A DNA stretch of 64,000 nt from Gaetbulibacter sp. S0825 (GTDB lineage Bacteria > Bacteroidota > Bacteroidia > Flavobacteriales > Flavobacteriaceae): assembly GCF_011777505.1 (NCBI RefSeq), contig NZ_JAATJT010000001.1:248001-312000 (forward strand). The letters are read 5' to 3'. Both the position numbers and the translations under genes were made by a program. Each line of letters begins with the position of its first letter. Positions within the stretch are counted from its first letter, which is position 1. Below the pieces are notes generated by a model. The model worked only from the letters and a program-made list of their open reading frames with translations. It did not search any database and was not told the origin of the DNA. Below, one piece after another: positions 1 to 7,448 of the stretch.

Positions 1-737
1 GGATTCAATTTTTCTAATGCCTTATTTAAATTAGTATATGCTTGGTTTTCTTCTATAGGCCTATTCAATAAATCTCGTGATGCTTTCCCTATATATAAAG
101 AGTTTCCTGAATGTTTTCCAGATTGTATTGAAGCAAAGATTTGATCTTCAATTGTTTTCCCATTACTCGTATACTGTGCCAATTCAGATGCCAAAACAAT
201 ATACCCTTTAAACAACGTTGGATCACTCCAAAATGCATCTAAAACAGGTCCAAAAGTTGGTGACATTCCAATAATAGTACGATGTGAATTAGCACGATAC
301 TTTTTTTCAATAAAAGAAATAACCTCATCTTTTAAAAATGCTACATGTTCTTTGGACTTACCTCCATAGCCACCAAAAAACTCGCGCCCTTCTTTATTTT
401 TTAAAATAAACGCCATGTCATTTCTTTTACCAGTGTTATTAGTAATCCCAACAATAATACTTCTAGGCATGTAATTTCTTTCTGCCCTTATTTTTACAAT
501 GGACTGAGTTAGGTCAAATAAAAATTCGGCATCCATGACATATATAACAGGATAGTCATGAATGTTTCTATCGTAATTTACTGGTAGAGAAATAAGTAAT
601 TGCCTCTCTTCATTAAGGATTTCAGATTTTATAAAAAGTTGTTTTCCTTTAATATAATCTGCCTCTGTTACCTGAGCAGTGGCATTACTTATTATTAGGT
701 AATTAAGTAATAATAAGCATATTTTAATATACTTCAT
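1..737 (-). CDS. Secreted alpha/beta-hydrolase esterase, 3' end outside the window
   Basis: The reading frame opens with ATG at 737 and runs without a stop to the window edge (about 245 codons), so the C-terminus is missing. Residues 1-22 form a signal peptide ending in ATAQ. The body resembles the Esterase_D / enterochelin-esterase family: YPVIYVMDAE early on and RTIIGMSPTFG at the nucleophile elbow, with a serine present although the usual G-x-S-x-G-G is altered. It is probably exported to the periplasm and hydrolyses an ester; the substrate is unknown. It starts 29 bp after the PD40 lipoprotein gene and is probably co-transcribed with it. It is a distant paralogue of the protein at 28101-29240. 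Confidence 0.75.
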   Translation of the reverse strand, partial: MKYIKICLLLLNYLIISNATAQVTEADYIKGKQLFIKSEILNEERQLLISLPVNYDRNIHDYPVIYVMDAEFLFDLTQSIVKIRAERNYMPRSIIVGITNNTGKRNDMAFILKNKEGREFFGGYGGKSKEHVAFLKDEVISFIEKKYRANSHRTIIGMSPTFGPVLDAFWSDPTLFKGYIVLASELAQYTSNGKTIEDQIFASIQSGKHSGNSLYIGKASRDLLNRPIEENQAYTNLNKALEKLN

Positions 738-766
738 TTTTTATGATTTCTTTTAAGTAAAGGTTT

Positions 767-1714
767 TTAGTTATTGCTTCTATTCTCTAGTAGTTCTTTT
801 TTTAAATGCATAAATTCTACCCAATAAATATCTCCATAATCATCTTCTCCTCTGTGAAAAAATAAATACTTCCCATCGGGTGACACACTTGGAGTCATTT
901 CAGTTTGATCAGTATTTATTTTAGGGCCCAAATTATAAGCTTCTGTCCAAGTACCGTTATTATTGAAACTGATGTACAAATCATTATCCCCATATCCTGA
1001 ATTGCTTTCACCATCATAAATAATATAGCTTTCGTCTGGTGCAATATATGGGTGAGCGATGTACTTTCCAGAGAAGTTTATTTCATTCCCCATTCTCTTA
1101 GCACTTCTATATTGACCTTCTTCCTTAACCGACTTATAAATAACCCAATCTTCTGGTTTATCTCCTTTCTCCCCAGAAGTATAATAGAGATTGCCATTCT
1201 CTGAAGATGTTAAGTACATTACAAACCTATCTACTAAGGGTTTTTCTATGGGTATTGGTTGACTCCAACCGCTTTTGTTCTTTTCGCTATACCACTGATG
1301 CAATCCACTTGGTTGAATCGTATCATTAAAAGGTCTTGTACTTCCAAAATAGAGTCTATTACCTTTAGGGTTGATATGAGGTTCAAAATCCCATCCTTGT
1401 TTTGCTGAAAAAAAAGCCAATTCAGGTTTTGTCCATTGACCATCAATTAATTTCATGGCATAAATTTCATTGTTCTCTTCTGGTTTACGGCGTGTGTAAT
1501 ATATTTCGTCCATTTCTGGATTGAAGGTGATTGCGAACTCATAATCGTCAGTTGAAATAACACCTTGCCCAAAAACTAAGGGAATATCTGTTGGGATTTG
1601 ATCGCTGAATAAGGTAAGGTTTGATTTTTTACTGTCCTGACAAGAAATAATAAAGACTAGCAGGAAAGTCAAAACGGATGGAATTTTTACTTGTTTCATA
1701 TTCTTAGTTTTCAT
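767..1714 (-). CDS. PD40 beta-propeller lipoprotein
   Basis: A 315-residue protein. The N-terminus is a lipoprotein signal (hydrophobic stretch, then FIISC), so it is probably anchored by Cys25. The body has WD40-like PD40 (TolB-type) repeats, visible as YIAPDESYIIYDGE and PSVSPDGKYLFFHRGEDD. Such propellers bind partners or substrates and are usually not catalytic. An internal Met6 at 1699 would give a more typical signal length, so the start is uncertain by five codons. It is first in a probable operon with the esterase at 1-737, behind a promoter with tandem AraC-type repeats (1764-1826). A paralogue lies at 17179-18072 under different control. Confidence 0.8.
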   Translation of the reverse strand: MKTKNMKQVKIPSVLTFLLVFIISCQDSKKSNLTLFSDQIPTDIPLVFGQGVISTDDYEFAITFNPEMDEIYYTRRKPEENNEIYAMKLIDGQWTKPELAFFSAKQGWDFEPHINPKGNRLYFGSTRPFNDTIQPSGLHQWYSEKNKSGWSQPIPIEKPLVDRFVMYLTSSENGNLYYTSGEKGDKPEDWVIYKSVKEEGQYRSAKRMGNEINFSGKYIAHPYIAPDESYIIYDGESNSGYGDNDLYISFNNNGTWTEAYNLGPKINTDQTEMTPSVSPDGKYLFFHRGEDDYGDIYWVEFMHLKKELLENRSNN

Positions 1715-1763
1715 TGACTATTGAACATTTGAGAATTTATTCAATTTAAAACAATTTCTAAAG

Positions 1764-1826
1764 CAAAGATGGGTTATAAAACGGGATTCGTTTAGTTCGA
1801 AAAGGAGTAGTATTTGTTCTAAAAGG
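1764..1826 (-). promoter_or_regulatory. Promoter with AraC-type tandem repeats, family I, site 1
   Basis: On the plus strand GTTCGAAAAGG (1795-1805) and GTTCTAAAAGG (1816-1826) are direct repeats exactly 21 bp apart. Read toward the PD40 gene, the proximal repeat is followed after 23 bp by CATCTTTG (1764-1771), a match to the Bacteroidota -7 element TAnnTTTG except for its first base. Two more copies with the same geometry lie at 2677-2739 and 7383-7445. Two-turn spacing of direct repeats is typical of AraC-family sites; assignment to the regulator at 7449-8303 is inference. Confidence 0.7.
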
Positions 1827-1849
1827 ATATTAAAATTTTGAAGTCACTC

Positions 1850-2290
1850 CTATTTGAATAGAAGAGTATTAAAAAGAATAGTAAGACTTAAACAAAACCC
1901 AATAATGGATACATTAATTAATGCACGAACGCTCCAAGTTTTTTCTTTAAAATCATGGTTTAAATATTGAGTTGTCATTACTGCTATTGCCATAAATAAA
2001 AACCAAACTGAAAAGAAAATTGAAATACTTCCCCTAATTATTGTAGTCACTACATCATGTAGAAAACCACAAAAAATAAAAGTAAGTACTAAGGCTAGTG
2101 ATGCTGGGAAATATATCTTTAGGGGTTTGAAAACCCTTTTTCCTAAATAATAACCGAAGATTGGATTCCAGAAATTCCAAAATATGGTGAAACTTTTAGC
2201 ACCTAAAGAACGATATAGATTGTTTTTTAAGGAACTAGAATGTCCTATAGGTACTCCGTTTCTTTTTTCTACATATTCCCTTAAAGTCAT
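1850..2290 (-). CDS. Small MBOAT-like membrane protein
   Basis: A 146-residue protein with about four hydrophobic segments (roughly 45-58, 63-85, 88-107, 125-145). The stretch FTIFWNFWNPIFGYYL followed by FIFCGFLHDVV resembles the C-terminal core of membrane-bound O-acyltransferases, where W..W and a histidine after FxxxGxxH are conserved. It is far shorter than a full MBOAT enzyme (350-500 residues), so it is either a minimal family or only the C-terminal half. ATG at 2290 directly follows the stop codon of the isomerase gene with no gap, which implies translational coupling. Function is unknown; the acyltransferase link is a motif-level inference. Confidence 0.6.
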   Translation of the reverse strand: MTLREYVEKRNGVPIGHSSSLKNNLYRSLGAKSFTIFWNFWNPIFGYYLGKRVFKPLKIYFPASLALVLTFIFCGFLHDVVTTIIRGSISIFFSVWFLFMAIAVMTTQYLNHDFKEKTWSVRALINVSIIGFCLSLTILFNTLLFK

Positions 2291-2635
2291 TTAAACCATT
2301 GATTTGTTACAGTAAGTTGCCTTCTCAAAATCTCTAATATTAATTGAGATAATTGGAACATCGGGAAGCATATTCTTAAGTTCTGTTATTATTGATTTTG
2401 AAAGTTGTGCTTTTTGAGAGATTGTTCTTCCTTCCATAATATTTGCAAATATGTGAATAAAATCATCTTTAGTGTTTCCAATATTATAATGTTTAAAAGG
2501 GTTGATTCTTACCTTAATATCTCCTTTGGAAAAAAGTTGTGTTGTTTCTGCTGTATCATATACTTTTTGCATAATCTCATTTGGAGACTTTAATGCAATA
2601 ATATTTTCTGAACAGTCTATTATAAAATGTGGCAT
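2291..2635 (-). CDS. CHMI-family isomerase (5-carboxymethyl-2-hydroxymuconate isomerase-like)
   Basis: A 114-residue cytoplasmic protein starting MPHFIIDCS. Pro2, exposed after Met removal, is the catalytic base of the tautomerase superfamily, and length and motifs (DIKVRIN, FIHIFANIMEGR) fit the CHMI family. In classical pathways CHMI isomerises a homoprotocatechuate degradation intermediate, but no other gene of that pathway lies nearby, so the substrate here is uncertain. It is co-transcribed with the MBOAT-like gene from the promoter at 2677-2739. A close paralogue (roughly three quarters identical by eye) lies at 29251-29595. Confidence 0.8.
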   Translation of the reverse strand: MPHFIIDCSENIIALKSPNEIMQKVYDTAETTQLFSKGDIKVRINPFKHYNIGNTKDDFIHIFANIMEGRTISQKAQLSKSIITELKNMLPDVPIISINIRDFEKATYCNKSMV

Positions 2636-2653
2636 AATTATTATTTTCTTAAA

Positions 2654-2681
2654 CTTTGATTAAATTAAAATTTAATCAAAG
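2654..2681. repeat. Perfect 28-bp inverted repeat in the leader of the CHMI gene
   Basis: Arms ctttgattaaatt (2654-2666) and aatttaatcaaag (2669-2681) are perfectly complementary, with two bases between. The right arm overlaps the -7 element at 2677-2684. As RNA it would form a hairpin at the very 5' end of the transcript; as DNA it could be a repressor operator. It could also be a weak AT-rich terminator for the MFS gene upstream, but no T-run follows. Confidence 0.6.
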
Positions 2682-2739
2682 ATATTTTTTTTATGCAAAG
2701 AACATTTGTTTGAAAAGGAGCAGTATTTGTTCGAAGAGA
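2677..2739 (-). promoter_or_regulatory. Promoter with AraC-type tandem repeats, family I, site 2
   Basis: Plus-strand repeats GTTTGAAAAGG (2708-2718) and GTTCGAAGAGA (2729-2739) are 21 bp apart. The -7 element TATCTTTG (minus strand, 2677-2684) is a perfect TAnnTTTG and lies exactly 23 bp from the proximal repeat, as at the other two sites. It directs the isomerase and MBOAT-like genes. The distal repeat abuts the stop codon of the MFS gene at 2741. Confidence 0.75.
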
Positions 2740-2740
2740 A

Positions 2741-3958
2741 TTATCGTTTTAATGAATAATTAGTGAGTAATGCTACTTTTTTTAAATTTAGATTAGGTAA
2801 AAAAAGACAAACTATTCCTACCAAAGGAAGAAACGAACATATTTTATATACAAAATCAATTGAAGTATTATCGGCTAGAATTCCTATCAAAGCAGACCCA
2901 ATAGCTGCAACTCCAAAAGCAAAACCATAAAACATCCCCGAAATCACTCCAAGTTTATTAGGTAGTAATTCTTGGGCATATGACATAATTGCCGGAAAAG
3001 CAGATGCCATTATCAGTCCTATAACTATCATAAACATATCAGTGTAAAACAGATTAACATAAGGCAGCATTAATATAAAAGGGGTTGCTCCTAAAACTGA
3101 AAACCATATAACATATAGTCTCCCATATTTGTCGCCAAGTGGACCACCAATAACTGTTCCCAACATATAGGAAAATAGATAGATAAAAAGATGTATTTGT
3201 GATTGTTCAATAGTAAGATCAAATTTTTCAATTAAATAAAAACTGTAATAATTTGATAGGCTTGCTGCGTATATAAATTTTGAAAATATTATTACTAACA
3301 GGATGCCTATTATGAGTTTTATTTTTCTTCTGGAAAAGGTAATATTGGATTTTGGTATGACACTTTTTTTCAAATTTATATTTGATAAATGCTTTTTGTA
3401 CCAAGTAGCCACTTCTCTTAAAACAAAAAAGCCAATAACTAGAGGTATAACAAACAAAACAATCAACACTTGAGAGTTTGGCAATACTATTAGAGCTACT
3501 AATAAAGGCGCAATTGCTGTACCTAAATTACCCCCTACCTGAAATATTGATTGTGCTACTCCAATTTTTCCTCCAGAAGCAAGGTTTGCAATTCTACTAG
3601 ATTCTGGATGAAAAATAGCCGATGCTATACCAATTAAAATACAGGATAGGATTAATGAATTAAAACCATTTGCATAAGATAAAAATACAACTCCAAAGGC
3701 TGATAATATTAACCCATAAATTTGTGCATATATTTTAGGTTTTTTATCAGTATAATGGCCAACCAATGGTTGCAAAATGGAAGCAGTAAACTGAAAAGCA
3801 AAAGTTATTAAACCTATTTGTATAAAAGATAGCTCATATTTTTCTTTTAATAAAGGATAAACTGATGGAATAACACCTTGAATTAAATCATTTATAAGAT
3901 GAGAAAAGCTTATTAAGTATAGGATATGGAAATTAGTTCTAGTTAAAATTCTCTTCAT
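2741..3958 (-). CDS. MFS efflux transporter, fosmidomycin-resistance (Fsr) family
   Basis: A 405-residue, 12-helix transporter. The N-terminal half closely follows the Fsr pattern: SFSHLINDLIQGVIPSVYPLL, FQFTASILQPLVGHYTDKKP and GIASAIFHPESSRIANLASGG, then a central cytoplasmic loop rich in Lys/Arg. Fsr proteins are proton-driven exporters of fosmidomycin and other small molecules. It follows the GNAT gene by 62 bp and may share the upstream operon or have its own weak promoter (TTAATTTG at 3995-4002). Family assignment is confident; the substrate is not. Confidence 0.88.
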   Translation of the reverse strand: MKRILTRTNFHILYLISFSHLINDLIQGVIPSVYPLLKEKYELSFIQIGLITFAFQFTASILQPLVGHYTDKKPKIYAQIYGLILSAFGVVFLSYANGFNSLILSCILIGIASAIFHPESSRIANLASGGKIGVAQSIFQVGGNLGTAIAPLLVALIVLPNSQVLIVLFVIPLVIGFFVLREVATWYKKHLSNINLKKSVIPKSNITFSRRKIKLIIGILLVIIFSKFIYAASLSNYYSFYLIEKFDLTIEQSQIHLFIYLFSYMLGTVIGGPLGDKYGRLYVIWFSVLGATPFILMLPYVNLFYTDMFMIVIGLIMASAFPAIMSYAQELLPNKLGVISGMFYGFAFGVAAIGSALIGILADNTSIDFVYKICSFLPLVGIVCLFLPNLNLKKVALLTNYSLKR

Positions 3959-4020
3959 CTTCTGATTTTAACTTAACTTCAAGTAAGCTTGATGCAAATT
4001 AAATGTATACGTTTCTTAAG

Positions 4021-4524
4021 CTAGACCAATTCGTATTTTCGCTCAACCAATTCTTTACCAAAGGAATTGGTTGAGATTTCTTTTGTGATTGTAAAGCCAT
4101 ACTTTGTGTACAATACAGCTGCAGTGTCAAGTTCGTCAGTAGTCCACAGATATGATGAAATATAGCCTCGTTCTTTGTAGAAATCGATAAAGAGATTCAT
4201 AAGTGATTTTCCTAGTCCAACACCTCTATAATCCTTTTCTAAATAGAAATACCTTAATTGTGCTTTTCTGTTTTCTCTATGTTGAAGAAATAAGCTGCCA
4301 ATTACCTTTCCATTATGCTCACAAATCCAAACTCTATCTTTTTTTGAGTCATAATTTTGATAAAACTCACAAATCCCTTTTGCAACATAAACTTCAAAAG
4401 AAACACCATGATTATACTCTTTTGCATACATAGCTCCGTGTCTATGGATTATATAACCAAAATCTCCTGGTTTAATATCTGTTCTAACATTTATATCTTC
4501 TATTGTAAATGTTTTATCTGTCAT
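4021..4524 (-). CDS. GNAT-family N-acetyltransferase
   Basis: A 167-residue protein with the acetyl-CoA binding motif at about residues 95-115 (YLEKDYRGVGLGKSLM, an R-G-x-G-x-G type loop) preceded by strand ICEHNGKVIGSLFL. The C-terminal YTKYGFTI matches the last conserved GNAT strand. The likely reaction is acetyl transfer to a small molecule or protein amine; the substrate is unknown. Only four bases separate it from the preceding membrane protein gene, so it is the distal gene of the operon that starts at 7356. Confidence 0.85.
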   Translation of the reverse strand: MTDKTFTIEDINVRTDIKPGDFGYIIHRHGAMYAKEYNHGVSFEVYVAKGICEFYQNYDSKKDRVWICEHNGKVIGSLFLQHRENRKAQLRYFYLEKDYRGVGLGKSLMNLFIDFYKERGYISSYLWTTDELDTAAVLYTKYGFTITKEISTNSFGKELVERKYELV

Positions 4525-4528
4525 TTTT

Positions 4529-5554
4529 TTATTTTAAATGTATAATTATTCTATCTGCTATTTGTTTAGCTGATGTAACTTGAGATAAGTCCTTATATAA
4601 CTCTCCATCTTTACCAGAATAGTGACCATGGCCAATAAGCTTCATGAGCTTATAAGTGTTTACATCAAAATCGTTAGAGGATATTTCTGTAGAATAAATT
4701 AATGATGGTTGTCCTACTTGCCCAGAGCCAGAATAAATTTTATCCTCAGGGAATTTATCTTTTGTGTAATATTCATTCCAATCGTAAGATTGATTTAGCT
4801 CAACTAATATTTTATAGTTCCCCTTTGAAATATTTATGCTTGAATTGATTATAAAGTTGCCTGTTGGCGTAGCTCCTGAAACAACATCGATATCATTAGA
4901 ATTTCCTAATGGCATATAAAGTCCATCTTCGGCTTTAACACCACGCTTGTGAGACCAATAAGGTAACGCTTCAGGTCTTCTTATTGTAGCTGGCTCCCAT
5001 TGACCATCTTTTTTCTTTCCAAAATCAAATGTACTGGAAGAAATGACTCTTGAAATGTATAAGGTTTGAATATAATTTCCATGAATATCTTCTATCCAAA
5101 TTGCAAACAATGGATATTGAAACGCACTTCCCTTTTTTAATTCAACACTAACAAGTTTATCTCCTTCGGGTTTCTTTAAATCTATAATCTGATAATCAAA
5201 ATTTACTTCTTTTTTACCAAGTTGTTCATTGCGGATTTGATTTCCAAAAGCATATAATTTGTTTAATATAGGAAGTTCAAAATAGACACCAAGCGTTAAT
5301 ATAATTCCTGCTATTATTATTAGTGGGCTTTGCAATTTTTTAAACTTTGATAATCGCTTGCCAAAAATGTAGTTTTTTAAAGGTAATTTATTATTGATAA
5401 TATGAAAAACCATCGCCAACATAAACAATAAAGCAAAAAATGTGTGTAATGATGCTATATATTTTTTAAAAGGCAAAAAATACATTAAGATACCTGATCC
5501 TATTAAAACCAATAATAAAATCAATAAAATATTACCTAATAGTCGTCTATCCAT
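4529..5554 (-). CDS. Membrane protein: DUF4405/cytochrome b561-like N-terminus plus periplasmic DUF2271-like domain
   Basis: A 341-residue protein. Three transmembrane segments (about 7-27, 33-53, 74-95) carry His37 and His51, placed as possible haem ligands as in DUF4405 / b561-like proteins. The remainder is predicted periplasmic and carries FAIWIEDIHGNYIQTLYIS and VVSGATPTGNF, reminiscent of DUF2271. This looks like a membrane electron-transfer module with an exported sensor or cofactor domain. It starts 17 bp after the NmrA-type gene and belongs to the same operon. Domain names are from recalled family patterns and need a profile search. Confidence 0.6.
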   Translation of the reverse strand: MDRRLLGNILLILLLVLIGSGILMYFLPFKKYIASLHTFFALLFMLAMVFHIINNKLPLKNYIFGKRLSKFKKLQSPLIIIAGIILTLGVYFELPILNKLYAFGNQIRNEQLGKKEVNFDYQIIDLKKPEGDKLVSVELKKGSAFQYPLFAIWIEDIHGNYIQTLYISRVISSSTFDFGKKKDGQWEPATIRRPEALPYWSHKRGVKAEDGLYMPLGNSNDIDVVSGATPTGNFIINSSINISKGNYKILVELNQSYDWNEYYTKDKFPEDKIYSGSGQVGQPSLIYSTEISSNDFDVNTYKLMKLIGHGHYSGKDGELYKDLSQVTSAKQIADRIIIHLK

Positions 5555-5571
5555 TTAAAATAACTTAAATG

Positions 5572-6420
5572 TTAGTTAGCATTAACTTTAGGGTTCCAAA
5601 CGTCTAATCGAGCAGTTTCTTTAACATACTCTGAAAAATCTTTAGGCTTTCTTCCTAGTACCTTTTCAATGTCGTTGGTAATTTCAGAATTATTAGGATT
5701 TCCTAGTACTTCAGAGAACAAATATTCAATTAACCAAATATAATCCGCTGGGACTCCTTGTTGCTTCATAACACTAGTATAAGCAGGCAAAGCAATAGGT
5801 GTAAACGCAATGTCTCTTCCAGTTGCTTCAGCTATGTCTTGAACTACTTCTTTAAAAGTTAGTTGTCTTGGCCCAGTGAGTTGATATATTTTATCATTGT
5901 GTTTTTCATGTAATAATGCTTCAACTGCCACATCAGCAATATCATTTGTGTCAACATAAGGTACTTTTGCCTCAGCTTGTGGCAAGGCAACAAAACCTTC
6001 TAATATTGGTTCTAAGAAAGCACCTTCCTCACTAAAATTTTGGTTGAACCAACTTGCGCGAACAATAGTATAATCTATTCCTGAATGAATAATTACTTGT
6101 TCACACAGTTCTGCCTCTCTTTCACCCTTTCCAGATAAAAGCACTAATTTCTTTACTTTACTTTTCTTTGCAACTTTTGTGAGTTCTTCAATAGCTTCCA
6201 ATGCTCCTGGAACAGCCAAATCTGGTTGAAAAGTTATATAAACTTTATCCATTCCTCGAAGTGCTCGAGCCCATGTTTTAGAATCATTCCAATCAAAAAC
6301 AGGGTCAACAAATCTAGAACCAATTCTAACGTTGTGTCCAGCTTCTATAAGCTTACCTGCTACTTTACGGCCTGTTTTTCCTGTGCCTCCGATTACTAAA
6401 ATGCTACTTTTATTTTCCAT
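5572..6420 (-). CDS. NmrA-type NAD(P)-binding oxidoreductase
   Basis: A 282-residue atypical short-chain dehydrogenase. Residues 6-20 hold the Rossmann loop ILVIGGTGKTGRKV (G-G-T-G-x-T-G). The region around VRASWFNQNF lacks the classical Tyr-x-x-x-Lys pair, as is typical of NmrA-like sensors and quinone reductases (the QOR2/YtfG group). It probably binds NAD(P)H and either reduces quinones or acts as a redox sensor. It lies between the DUF1772 gene (23 bp upstream) and the DUF4405-like gene (17 bp downstream). Confidence 0.85.
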   Translation of the reverse strand: MENKSSILVIGGTGKTGRKVAGKLIEAGHNVRIGSRFVDPVFDWNDSKTWARALRGMDKVYITFQPDLAVPGALEAIEELTKVAKKSKVKKLVLLSGKGEREAELCEQVIIHSGIDYTIVRASWFNQNFSEEGAFLEPILEGFVALPQAEAKVPYVDTNDIADVAVEALLHEKHNDKIYQLTGPRQLTFKEVVQDIAEATGRDIAFTPIALPAYTSVMKQQGVPADYIWLIEYLFSEVLGNPNNSEITNDIEKVLGRKPKDFSEYVKETARLDVWNPKVNAN

Positions 6421-6443
6421 TCGTTTTTGTGATTTATTATTTT

Positions 6444-6950
6444 TTAAATATTATTTTTTGTGATTTGTATAAGACTAATTATCAATATTATAAAAGAAGT
6501 GATTGACGATAATGTTCTAATTAAATGAAGACGATTCCATTTAACTTCAAACTTTTCTCTTAAGCTTTTTAAATCTTCACTACTTGCTGAACTTAAATCT
6601 GTTTTGTCCAATATTTCATTTAATGGAACATTCCCAAAAATGGTCACCATTAAAACTCCAAAAAGGTAGGCTCCTATTGCTAAAATTAATAATCCAATTA
6701 TTGGGTTTGATGTGTTTTTAAAGACATATAAGTTGATTAGTCCGAGAAATAAAGGCCCAAAGAAAACAATGAAAAATACTGGATTTAATATTGTTCTATT
6801 CATTTGTTGAAAAGATGCTAAATACCCAAAGTCATTTAACCTTCCAATTCCTGGTGTAATACTATTAGACCAAGTGAAACACAATCCTGCAGATAACCCA
6901 GTTAATACTAGAAGTGCAATAATCCCTATATTTTCTATAGTTAAACCCAT
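6444..6950 (-). CDS. DUF1772 (anthrone oxygenase-like) membrane protein
   Basis: The frame is open from 6989, but starting at ATG 6950 (MGLTIENIG) avoids a 35-bp overlap with the preceding gene and leaves a three-base gap, so I prefer 168 residues. Four hydrophobic segments are visible. SAGLCFTWSNSITPGIGRL followed by FQQMNRTILNPVFFIVFFG is the hallmark of DUF1772, the family that contains fungal anthrone oxygenases. In bacteria the role is unknown. It is adjacent to NmrA-type and DUF5367 genes. Confidence 0.85.
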   Translation of the reverse strand: MGLTIENIGIIALLVLTGLSAGLCFTWSNSITPGIGRLNDFGYLASFQQMNRTILNPVFFIVFFGPLFLGLINLYVFKNTSNPIIGLLILAIGAYLFGVLMVTIFGNVPLNEILDKTDLSSASSEDLKSLREKFEVKWNRLHLIRTLSSITSFIILIISLIQITKNNI

Positions 6951-6954
6951 AGCT

Positions 6955-7356
6955 TTATTGTTTTGATTGGATTTTATGAGGATATACACGGATATACCAG
7001 TATAATGTGGCTACTATTAAAAATTCAAAAGCTATAATCCAGAATCCTAAAGATGTAAAAAAACTATAATGATTCCCTCCGTTAGGAACGACAAATACTG
7101 GAACAGTTATTAATGCATCCAAAGCAACAGCAGTTAACAACATTGTCTGACCAACTTTAAACCCATGTATTGTGTTTTCTCTTTTATAATAATAAGAACA
7201 GCCTAACCATACCAATGGCATAACTACAACAAACAATACAATATTTGCCTGTGAATTAGGATTTTCCAAAATGGGAACATAATAAGATGTTGAATAAAAA
7301 AGTATAGCAATAATCCATATGGCTACACCTATTAAAATGGCTCGTTTAGCTTTCAT
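6955..7356 (-). CDS. DUF5367-like four-helix membrane protein
   Basis: A 133-residue protein with four hydrophobic segments (about 5-27, 38-54, 67-88, 100-125) and short loops. It matches my recollection of DUF5367 proteins, which have no known function. It is the first gene of the probable operon running down to the GNAT gene at 4021. ATG at 7356 lies 27 bp after the -7 element TAGTTTTG at 7383-7390. Confidence 0.7.
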   Translation of the reverse strand: MKAKRAILIGVAIWIIAILFYSTSYYVPILENPNSQANIVLFVVVMPLVWLGCSYYYKRENTIHGFKVGQTMLLTAVALDALITVPVFVVPNGGNHYSFFTSLGFWIIAFEFLIVATLYWYIRVYPHKIQSKQ

Positions 7357-7382
7357 GTCTTTTCTATTTAAAAGTTACATGG

Positions 7383-7445
7383 CAAAACTATGGCCAAGAA
7401 GAAATTTTGGTTTGTCTTAAAAGAAATAAGATTTGTTCGAAAAGT
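7383..7445 (-). promoter_or_regulatory. Promoter with AraC-type tandem repeats, family I, site 3
   Basis: Plus-strand repeats GTCTTAAAAGA (7414-7424) and GTTCGAAAAGT (7435-7445) are 21 bp apart. The -7 element TAGTTTTG (minus strand, 7383-7390) is a perfect TAnnTTTG, 23 bp from the proximal repeat. It drives the operon 7356-4021. The distal repeat ends three bases before the stop codon of the AraC gene. Confidence 0.75.
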
Positions 7446-7448
7446 AGT

